Source: an uncultured Actinomycetes bacterium (GTDB lineage Bacteria > Actinomycetota > Actinomycetes > Nanopelagicales > Nanopelagicaceae). Taken from it: a DNA stretch of 6,233 nucleotides. The stretch is from NCBI GenBank assembly GCA_937864205.1, contig CALMJB010000099.1, positions 1 through 6,233 of the forward strand, read 5' to 3'. Made by a program: the position numbers and the translations under genes. The notes beneath the pieces were generated by a model that worked only from the letters and a program-made list of their open reading frames with translations, ran no database searches and was not told the DNA's origin. Of this stretch, positions 1 through 5,334 are shown in pieces (positions within the stretch are counted from its first letter, which is position 1; each line of letters opens with the position of its first letter).

Positions 1-1
1 G

Positions 2-184
2 AAAAAATTGAAAGTGAAGCCAAAGTTTGGACATGGTGCAAGTTTTAAAATTAAAGGTCAAGATGGTCATACCCGATTGATATTGGCAAGCTTTCATCCA
101 AGTCAACAAAATACTTTCACCGGAAAATTGACTAGAAAGCAGTTGCAAAAAGTATTTGAAAAAGCGAGTAGATTTGCCCACTGA
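2..184 (+). CDS. udgB: Uracil-DNA glycosylase, UdgB-like (family 5), C-terminal fragment
   Basis: This is the 3' end of a gene that begins before the window; 60 residues and a TGA stop are present. The frame reads KFGHGASF, then LILASFHPSQQNTFTGKLT. The His-Pro-Ser followed by QQNTFTGKLT matches the C-terminal active-site motif of the UDG superfamily (families 4/5), where the motif's His contacts the flipped base and DNA. The upstream F-G-H-G element is also typical of UdgB-type enzymes. Such enzymes excise uracil, and often other deaminated bases, from DNA at the start of base excision repair in the cytoplasm. The catalytic N-terminal motif and the Fe-S cysteines lie outside the window, so the split between family 4 and family 5 rests on the tail alone. 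The tRNA gene begins 6 bp after the stop, so the two may share a transcript. Confidence 0.82.
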   Translation, partial: KKLKVKPKFGHGASFKIKGQDGHTRLILASFHPSQQNTFTGKLTRKQLQKVFEKASRFAH

Positions 185-190
185 AGTTTT

Positions 191-263
191 GCCCCTGTAG
201 CCCAATGGCAGAGGCATGCGACTTAAAATCGCAAAAGCGTGGGTTCGACCCCCACCGGGGGCA
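191..263 (+). tRNA. tRNA-Leu(UAA)-like, with a short variable region
   Basis: A complete 73-nt cloverleaf can be folded by hand. The 7-bp acceptor stem is GCCCCTG with CGGGGGC (one T-G wobble) and the discriminator is A263. The D-stem is GCC/GGC (3 bp) with a leucine-type loop (AATGGCAGA). The anticodon stem is TGCGA/TCGCA around the loop CTTAAAA, giving anticodon TAA at 224-226, which reads UUA. The variable region is AAAGC (5 nt). The T-stem GTGGG/CCCAC encloses the loop TTCGACC. CCA is not encoded. A73, the GG pair in the D-loop and the 3-bp D-stem with an unpaired 13-22 position fit leucine identity, but bacterial tRNA-Leu normally has a long class II variable arm and this one does not. 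UUA codons are frequent in the neighbouring genes, so a UAA reader is needed. The gene call is firm; the amino acid charged is inferred from the anticodon. Confidence 0.9.
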
Positions 264-308
264 CAAAACTTCTTAGAATCTTCCTTGATAATCGCACTCA
301 ATTACAAT

Positions 309-344
309 CCTAAAAAACCTAAAAAACCTGAAAATCCTGAGAAA
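309..344 (+). repeat. Four-copy 9-nt tandem repeat, CCTAAAAAA type
   Basis: Two exact copies of CCTAAAAAA (309-317 and 318-326) are followed by two diverged copies, CCTGAAAAT (327-335) and CCTGAGAAA (336-344). Spacing is exactly 9 nt throughout, so the A-runs are nearly in phase with the DNA helix. It lies in noncoding DNA between a tRNA and a promoter region. It may be a slippage product or a bent upstream element; no function can be read from the sequence. Confidence 0.7.
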
Positions 345-359
345 TTGATAAAAATTTAA

Positions 360-388
360 TTGCTCGCGTGGTCAGTTATTCGTAACCT
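360..388 (+). promoter_or_regulatory. Possible promoter for the BI-1 gene
   Basis: TTGCTC (360-365) and TAACCT (383-388) are separated by 17 nt. The second fits the loose TANNNT -10 pattern of actinobacterial housekeeping sigma factors; the first matches only the TTG of the -35 consensus. This would give a 5' leader of about 70 nt that contains the inverted repeat at 434-448. It is the best-spaced pair I found in the gap, but it is weak. Confidence 0.3.
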
Positions 389-433
389 GCGTTTTTGGGA
401 ATGCATAAATTTTGCAAATTGTTAATCTAGTAC

Positions 434-448
434 CGCCCACATTGGGCG
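434..448 (+). promoter_or_regulatory. Inverted repeat in the BI-1 leader
   Basis: CGCCCA (434-439) and TGGGCG (443-448) are perfect 6-bp complements around a 3-nt CAT loop, ending 10 nt before the AAGGAG ribosome-binding site. It stands out in otherwise AT-rich DNA. It could be a protein operator or a small mRNA hairpin. It is not an intrinsic terminator, because it is followed by mixed A/T (GAAATTTAAAAAA), not a T-tract. Confidence 0.45.
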
Positions 449-468
449 AAATTTAAAAAAGGAGAACA

Positions 469-1272
469 ATGGAAAGTTCAAACCCGGTTCTAAAAGGTGC
501 GTTTGCGCCTCAAACTAGACCGATTGGTAGCGCACGCTCAGGTGAAGGCATGACCAATCTAGATAATTTGGAACAGGTTTATAACGCCCCAGCCGCTTCA
601 TCGACCCGTACCGGTCGCATGACAATTGATGATGTAGTAATTCGCACCGGAATGCTCTTTGCAGTTTTGGTGGTAGTTGGCGGATTTGCCTGGACTGCAA
701 ATCTAGGTGGTGGCGCAATCATGCTTGGATTAATCGGCGGATTTATTTTGGCAATGGTTAATTCCTTCTCTAAGAAAATTCGACCAGCCGCAGTTGTGGG
801 CTATGCAATATTTCAAGGATTAGCGCTCGGTGCAATAAGTCGAGTTTATGAATCAATTTATCCTGGAATCGTAAGCCAAGCGATTCTTGGAACTTTGTCG
901 GCATTTGCCGGAGTTTTGTTTATGTATCGAAGTGGCAGATTACGCGCGACTCCTAAGTTCACCAGAACTTTGATTGGCGCCACCATCGGATACTTCGTAC
1001 TCGGACTATTTTCATTAATTGGCGCGATGTTCGGATTAGGAAATGGTTATGGTTTATATGGCGTAAGCGGTCTGTCATTGCTATTAGCAGTGGCAGGTGT
1101 TGCGCTGGCAAGTTTCTTTTTGGTTCTAGATTTTGATCAAATTGAAAAAGGCGTAACTGCTGGTGTGCCAAACCAAGAGGCATGGCGGGCTGGTTTTGGT
1201 TTGATGGTAACCATAATCTGGCTGTACTTAGAAGTGCTTCGACTATTAGCGATTTTAAGAAACGATCGTTAA
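469..1272 (+). CDS. Bax inhibitor-1/YccA family membrane protein
   Basis: A complete 267-residue integral membrane protein. A hydrophilic N-terminus of about 55 residues starts MESSNPVL, the form common in actinobacterial members. It is followed by about seven hydrophobic segments near residues 60-78, 81-98, 104-124, 133-153, 166-188, 200-219 and 240-262. The family signature is DFDQIEKGV at 221-229 followed by W239, GFGLMVTIIWLYLE and VLRLLAIL. These conserved acidic residues at the cytoplasmic side are linked to pH-dependent calcium leak in characterised BI-1 relatives. The start is supported by AAGGAG (459-464) 4 nt before the ATG and by the conserved SSNP N-terminus. The gene looks monocistronic: its own leader lies upstream and a strong terminator begins 12 bp after the stop. 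Bacterial members are proposed to handle membrane stress or ion homeostasis; the role here is not shown by context. Confidence 0.93.
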   Translation: MESSNPVLKGAFAPQTRPIGSARSGEGMTNLDNLEQVYNAPAASSTRTGRMTIDDVVIRTGMLFAVLVVVGGFAWTANLGGGAIMLGLIGGFILAMVNSFSKKIRPAAVVGYAIFQGLALGAISRVYESIYPGIVSQAILGTLSAFAGVLFMYRSGRLRATPKFTRTLIGATIGYFVLGLFSLIGAMFGLGNGYGLYGVSGLSLLLAVAGVALASFFLVLDFDQIEKGVTAGVPNQEAWRAGFGLMVTIIWLYLEVLRLLAILRNDR

Positions 1273-1284
1273 CGGATAAATTTA

Positions 1285-1319
1285 ACGAGCCGGGGTTTAT
1301 AACTCCGGCTCGTTTTTTT
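1285..1319 (+). terminator. Intrinsic terminator of the BI-1 gene, overlapping the convergent MFS gene
   Basis: An 11-bp stem (1285-1295 with 1303-1313; one G-T wobble, mostly G/C) closes a 7-nt TTTATAA loop and runs into seven T's (1313-1319). This is a textbook Rho-independent terminator in the plus direction. Read on the minus strand the same hairpin is followed by TTAAATTT, a weaker tract, so it may also help stop the convergent MFS transcript. The stop codon of that MFS gene (1297-1299) sits in the loop, and one arm encodes its last residues (EPEL). Confidence 0.93.
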
Positions 1320-2520
1320 GTACAAATCTTTGTTTGGTATTAGTTTCTGGCAAAGTAAGAATTAATAAGTAAGTTACTAAAAATAGTAGCGTTGAAATAG
1401 TAAATGCCGGCGTGAATCCTGCATGATCAGCTATAAAACCCAGCACTAGTGGTCCAACAATCATTCCGGCATCACCAGCCATTTGCGCCACGGCAATGAC
1501 TTGACCACCCTTTCCTGAAATCAAATCACCTACCACGCTCATGGGTGCAGCAGAGGCATAGGCAGAACCAAATCCCATCAGCGCCATAGCCACAAAATAA
1601 ATTATTAAGTTGTTGCAAAAAATTAACAAGATCATGCCAAATAAAATTACAGTTCCGCCATTTATTAAAGCCGGTTTGCGACCGTTATGGTCTGAGTATC
1701 TACCAGCTGGAATCAGAAAAATTCCTTGAATTAAGGCACCGATTGTTAAACCTAACCCGGCTATTGCAACGGTACTTCCTAGTTTGTCGGTGACAAAGAT
1801 TGGCAAAATTGAAGATCTGATTCCAAACAAAATCCAGTTGAATACAAAAATTACAAACAAAATTACCCGATATGGATAAAGCTTGAATGCGCTCGCTAGC
1901 GAAGTCTGCTTCGTGGCTTTATCTGCATTGTCATGTGAATTACCAACATGTTGTGATCTTAGAAAAAAGAAAGCCACAAAACTGGCCATGCTTAAGGTGG
2001 TTGCATAAACAAAGAAAGGCGCGCGTGGATTTATAGTTGCGAGTAGACCACCGACTGCAGGTCCAAATACTCCGCCCACTAAAAATCCACCGTTGTAAAT
2101 GGATTGTGCTTGCGCCCGTTGCTCTGCTTTGACTGAACGAAGCAAAAGCGAACTGGCTGAGACCGAGAACATAGATGAACCCAGACCGCTGAGCGTTCTA
2201 AAAATGAGAAGTTGCAAATAACTTTGGGCGAATGCCGTTAACAAAATAAAGAAGGCAACTAGAAATAAACCGACTCCCAAAACTAATCGTTCCCCAAATT
2301 GATTTACGACTTTTCCTGAAAAAAGTCCGGCACTAAAACGCATCACCGCAAACATTGAAACAACAAGTCCGATTGCGGTATTAGTCACCCCGAAACTTTT
2401 TGCAAATATTGGGATTGCCGGGATTATTAATCCAAAACCGATTGCAACTAAAAACGATATAGAAGTTAGTACTAAAGCGGTATTTGGCAGTTCGCCAAAT
2501 ACCCGCTTACGTAAATTCAA
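1297..2520 (-). CDS. MFS transporter, 12-TM DHA1-like, probable drug/proton antiporter
   Basis: A complete 407-residue protein of usual 12-helix MFS length. The N-half runs to about residue 188, a hydrophilic central loop rich in H/D/N/K covers about 189-212, and the C-half follows. The motif-A position between helices 2 and 3 is degenerate (GKVVNQFGERLVL, 69-81). A good second motif A is GRYSDHNGRKP at 273-283. Motif C of antiporters is GGFLVGGVFGPAVGG at 144-158. This points to a proton-coupled exporter in the cytoplasmic membrane; the substrate is unknown. The start is TTG, preceded by an in-frame TAA 12 nt upstream (2530-2532 on the plus strand), with no ATG/GTG/TTG nearby inside the gene and no clear Shine-Dalgarno. 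It lies 42 bp downstream of the DHA2 gene on the same strand, so co-transcription and possible translational dependence are likely. Confidence 0.88.
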   Translation of the reverse strand: MNLRKRVFGELPNTALVLTSISFLVAIGFGLIIPAIPIFAKSFGVTNTAIGLVVSMFAVMRFSAGLFSGKVVNQFGERLVLGVGLFLVAFFILLTAFAQSYLQLLIFRTLSGLGSSMFSVSASSLLLRSVKAEQRAQAQSIYNGGFLVGGVFGPAVGGLLATINPRAPFFVYATTLSMASFVAFFFLRSQHVGNSHDNADKATKQTSLASAFKLYPYRVILFVIFVFNWILFGIRSSILPIFVTDKLGSTVAIAGLGLTIGALIQGIFLIPAGRYSDHNGRKPALINGGTVILFGMILLIFCNNLIIYFVAMALMGFGSAYASAAPMSVVGDLISGKGGQVIAVAQMAGDAGMIVGPLVLGFIADHAGFTPAFTISTLLFLVTYLLILTLPETNTKQRFVQKNEPEL

Positions 2521-2562
2521 TCTAGTTACTTATTTATTTTCTTAAGCTGAATTACTGGTTTT

Positions 2563-4167
2563 TCAGCCGACCGATTCACCAGCAGCTTCGGCTCTAGCGG
2601 CATGATGTTCTTGGCTAGTACGAAGTGGTTTTTCTACTAAGAACAACGCCAAGAAGAATCCAGTCAAGGTAAAAGGCGCTGCTGAAATAAAGACCACATG
2701 AAATGCTGATACGAAACTATTTAAAACATTTTCTTGCACTATTGGCGGGAACTGCGCAATCACACCAGTGTTTGATGTTACCGATTTGATTTGTTCTGGA
2801 GTTATTCCGGCAATTGCCTGTGGTTGAGTTTGCGCTAACTTGGCAAAGTTTTCGGCAATATTGTGCGCGACTCGATTTGCGAAGATTGTGCCAAACAGAG
2901 CTGTGCCAAAAGCGCCACCTAAGGTTCTAAAGAAAGTATTAGCACTGGTTGCAACGCCCAAATCTTTGAAGTCAACATCATTTTGCAGTGCGATAACTAC
3001 GGTCTGCATCGATAAGCCCAAGCCAGCGCCGACCAAAATCGCGAATAGTGAAAGCATTAAATAAGAAGTGTCGCGTTTTAATGTTGATAACAAAAGCAAA
3101 CCAGCGGTCATAACTAGAGCGCCGGCAATTGGAAAGCGTTTGTAATGACCATGTTTAGAGATCTGTTTTCCGCTAATAATTGAAAGTGAAACTATTCCAA
3201 TCATGAGTGGAATCAATTTAAGTCCTGCCATGGTTGCTGAATCTGCTTTTACTACCTGCAAATAGAGTGGCAACATCACGATTGCACCAAACATGCCAGC
3301 TCCGATGATGAAGCCCAGCGCAGAGGTCAATGTAAATGTGCGATTTTTAAATAAATGTAATGGCAAAATTGGTTCTACTGCGCGACTTTCTTGCAAAATA
3401 AAACCAAGTATTAGCAATGCACCAACAGCAAATGCGGTCAATGTTCTGCCATCGGTCCAACCACGTTCTGGTCCAAATACAGAAAGTGCCAGCAAAATTA
3501 TGGATACCGCTGAGACCATAATAAATGCACCTAAGTAATCAATTTTGTGTTCTCGTTTAATTTTTGGAATGTGTAAATAAGCTGAAGTTATTACCAAAGC
3601 TAAAATTCCAAACGGCAGATTTATGTAGAAAATCCATCGCCATCCAGTAATGCCCAGAATGCTGGAATTATCGGAGAAGAAACCACCGAGCAATGGGCCG
3701 GCTACAGATGACAATCCCCAAACCGCGCCAAAGTATCCCTGATACTTACCGCGCTCTCGCGGTGAGACTACATCTCCGATGATCACAAATGTAAGTGCCA
3801 TTAATCCGCCGGCACCGAGTCCTTGTAATGCGCGAGTTGCAATCAATTGCGTCATATTTTGTGAAGCACCGGCGAGGAATGAACCGATTAAGAAAGTGAC
3901 AATTGCAAATTGAAAAACCGGTCTGCGACCATAAAGATCCGAAATTTTTCCATACAACGGAGTTGATGCAGTTGAAGTTAGCAGATAAGCGGTAACCACC
4001 CAGGTGTAATGATTTAAGCCGTTGAAATCCTCAACAATTCGCTTTAACGCGGTTGAAACGATGGTTTGATCAAGTGCGGCCAAAAGCATTCCGGTCATCA
4101 ATCCACTGAGAATCAACATGATTTCGCGATGAGTGTGCGGAGCAGTTTTTACTTGGGTGTCAGACAT
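2563..4167 (-). CDS. MFS transporter, DHA2 family (EmrB/QacA-type, 14-TM) multidrug exporter
   Basis: A complete 534-residue protein of typical DHA2 length with about 14 hydrophobic segments. Family motifs in order: LDQTIVSTAL at 32-41 (helix 1, conserved Asp for proton coupling), GKISDLYGRRPVF at 73-85 (motif A), RALQGLGAGGL at 112-122, GLSSVAGPLLGG at 151-162 (antiporter motif C), GWRWIFYINLPFGI at 175-188, and EPILPLHLFKNRTF at 265-278. Together these are diagnostic of EmrB/QacA-like drug/proton antiporters in the cytoplasmic membrane; substrates cannot be read from sequence. No EmrA-like partner is present, as expected for a single-membrane actinobacterium. The ATG has GAGGA (4171-4175 on the plus strand) 3 nt upstream. 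It is the first gene of the probable two-MFS operon and is divergent from the ABC exporter across a 141-bp control region. Confidence 0.94.
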   Translation of the reverse strand: MSDTQVKTAPHTHREIMLILSGLMTGMLLAALDQTIVSTALKRIVEDFNGLNHYTWVVTAYLLTSTASTPLYGKISDLYGRRPVFQFAIVTFLIGSFLAGASQNMTQLIATRALQGLGAGGLMALTFVIIGDVVSPRERGKYQGYFGAVWGLSSVAGPLLGGFFSDNSSILGITGWRWIFYINLPFGILALVITSAYLHIPKIKREHKIDYLGAFIMVSAVSIILLALSVFGPERGWTDGRTLTAFAVGALLILGFILQESRAVEPILPLHLFKNRTFTLTSALGFIIGAGMFGAIVMLPLYLQVVKADSATMAGLKLIPLMIGIVSLSIISGKQISKHGHYKRFPIAGALVMTAGLLLLSTLKRDTSYLMLSLFAILVGAGLGLSMQTVVIALQNDVDFKDLGVATSANTFFRTLGGAFGTALFGTIFANRVAHNIAENFAKLAQTQPQAIAGITPEQIKSVTSNTGVIAQFPPIVQENVLNSFVSAFHVVFISAAPFTLTGFFLALFLVEKPLRTSQEHHAARAEAAGESVG

Positions 4168-4308
4168 TTTTCCTCATATTCTTTTAGATACCTTCAGTTT
4201 CCTTCTAATTCTCGCTAATTTTTTAGGAGCAAAAGTGATTTTGCAATTTATTAGTTGAAACTTAAACTAAGTCGTTAGGGTACTCCAAATTGGACTAGGA
4301 TTTTCAAT
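4168..4308. promoter_or_regulatory. Divergent promoter region between the MFS and ABC exporter operons
   Basis: This 141-bp gap must carry promoters for both directions. For the plus strand, TTGCAA (4241-4246) with TAAACT (4263-4268), spacer 16, is the best pair; TTGAAA (4255-4260) with TAGGGT (4276-4281), spacer 15, is an alternative. TTGCAA is self-complementary and could serve as a minus-strand -35 too, but I see no good matching minus-strand -10. AGGA at 4297-4300 lies 8 nt before the ABC ATG. A palindrome (4251-4270) overlaps the candidate plus-strand elements. The existence of a promoter region is secure from gene layout; the exact boxes are not. Confidence 0.6.
4251..4270. promoter_or_regulatory. 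20-bp near-perfect palindrome, candidate repressor operator
   Basis: TTAGTTGAAACTTAAACTAA has 8 of 10 complementary position pairs: outer arms TTAGTT/AACTAA are perfect and AA/TT flank the centre. The size, AT-rich arms and placement over the likely plus-strand promoter fit a dimeric winged-helix (MarR-type) or TetR-type repressor site. Genes for drug exporters are commonly controlled this way. No regulator is encoded in the window, so the binding protein is unknown. Confidence 0.5.
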
Positions 4309-5334
4309 ATGAAATCGATTGTCGCAAGTGATTTATATAAAACATACGACAACGGCTCGGTCAAAGCATTAAATGGTTTAAACCTTGATGTGGAAGAGGG
4401 CACGGTTCTTGGAGTATTAGGTCCAAACGGGGCAGGCAAAACCACAACGGTTCGAGTTTTAGCAACACTTCTTTCGCCAGATTCTGGATCAGCCACCGTT
4501 GCCGGTATTGATGTGATCAAGAATCCACAAGCGGTTCGGAAAATAATTGGTTTATCTGGCCAATATGCAGCGGTTGATGAAACTTTAACTGGCATGGATA
4601 ACTTGGTGATGTTTGGTCGGCTTTATCACCTGAATGCAAAAGCCGCGAAGGCTCGAGCGGTTGAATTATTGGAACAATTTTCATTAACTAAAAGTGCGAC
4701 CCGGCCAATTCGAACTTATTCAGGTGGAATGCGTAGACGTTTAGATTTAGCTGCATCGTTAATTGTTAAACCAAAAGTTTTATTTTTAGATGAGCCAACA
4801 ACTGGATTAGATCCAAGAGGTCGACAGGAAATGTGGGGAGTTATCTCTGAACTTGTTAAAGCTGGTGTCACTTTATTGCTTACCACTCAATATTTAGATG
4901 AAGCCGATCAATTGGCCGACGAAATTGCAGTGATTGATCATGGAAAAGTTATTGCGCGCGGTACATCGGATCAATTAAAGCGTCAGGTTGGGGGCGAGCG
5001 ATTAGAGATTGTGGTTGATGCAGCCCATATAAATCAGGTGGCGCAGGTAGTTAAGCAAGTAAGTGGGGTAAACCCAAATATCGATCAAGCAATTCGATCG
5101 ATTTCTGCACCGGTAACCACCGGCAGCAAAGCTTTGATTGAAGCCGCAAAATTATTAGATGATGCCCAAATTCATCCTTTAGATATTGGATTAAAACGAC
5201 CTTCCTTAGATGATGTGTTTTTAGCGCTAACTGGACATGTGGCGGAAGAGAAAAGCGATGATGCGACGGAAAATTCTGAAATAGCCAGAAAAGATGGCAA
5301 GCGAAATCGACGTGGCAGGGGGGATCGTAAATGA
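4309..5334 (+). CDS. DrrA-like ABC exporter ATP-binding protein
   Basis: A complete 341-residue cytoplasmic ATPase. Walker A is GPNGAGKTT at 38-46, Q-loop Q85, ABC signature YSGGM at 137-141, Walker B VLFLDEP at 157-163 and D-loop GLDPR at 166-170. The usual switch His is replaced by Q194 in LLTTQYLDEADQLAD, a form typical of the DrrA (daunorubicin resistance) family. The C-terminal domain ends with PSLDDVFLALTGH at 298-310, also a DrrA hallmark. After it comes a very charged tail (about 312-341, rich in K, R, D, E) that looks disordered. The ATG is supported by AGGA 8 nt upstream and by the N-terminal ABC fold. The stop overlaps the permease start in ATGA, so the two form one exporter with translational coupling. 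Likely cargo is a drug, lipid or secondary metabolite; this is not determined. Confidence 0.94.
   Translation: MKSIVASDLYKTYDNGSVKALNGLNLDVEEGTVLGVLGPNGAGKTTTVRVLATLLSPDSGSATVAGIDVIKNPQAVRKIIGLSGQYAAVDETLTGMDNLVMFGRLYHLNAKAAKARAVELLEQFSLTKSATRPIRTYSGGMRRRLDLAASLIVKPKVLFLDEPTTGLDPRGRQEMWGVISELVKAGVTLLLTTQYLDEADQLADEIAVIDHGKVIARGTSDQLKRQVGGERLEIVVDAAHINQVAQVVKQVSGVNPNIDQAIRSISAPVTTGSKALIEAAKLLDDAQIHPLDIGLKRPSLDDVFLALTGHVAEEKSDDATENSEIARKDGKRNRRGRGDRK

Larger units (their letters stand above)
264..468. other. Noncoding region between the tRNA and the BI-1 gene
   Basis: About 205 bp with no convincing gene. It holds a 9-nt tandem repeat (309-344), a possible promoter (360-388), an inverted repeat (434-448) and the Shine-Dalgarno of the next gene (459-464). 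I see no clear hairpin plus T-tract directly after the tRNA. The only open frame crossing it (a Pro/Lys-rich stretch through the tandem repeat, ending near 360) has no recognisable start signal. Confidence 0.6.

Noticed and set aside
191..263. tRNA as an integration site for a mobile element
   Set aside because: No integrase and no repeat of the tRNA 3' end are visible downstream; the neighbouring genes are housekeeping or exporter genes.
285..360. Short Pro/Lys-rich open frame through the tandem repeat
   Set aside because: About 24 codons, no ATG or ribosome-binding site, and its composition is fully explained by the 9-nt repeat.
2546..2567. 6-bp inverted repeat (GCTGAA/TTCAGC) around the DHA2 stop codon, as an intergenic terminator
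   Set aside because: The stem is short with a 10-nt loop, and the minus-strand downstream sequence (TTAAGAAAATAAA) is not a T-tract; co-transcription with the next MFS gene remains more likely.
2840..3064. Plus-strand open frame inside the DHA2 transporter gene
   Set aside because: Antisense to a well-supported family member with all motifs; the translation has no recognisable domain and a Lys/Pro/Ala bias typical of a shadow frame.
3293..3538. Second plus-strand open frame inside the DHA2 gene
   Set aside because: Same reason: lies opposite conserved MFS helices and shows no domain or start signal.
4275..4595. Minus-strand open frame across the DrrA-like start
   Set aside because: It is opposite the Walker A region of a clear ABC ATPase and would run through the divergent promoter region.
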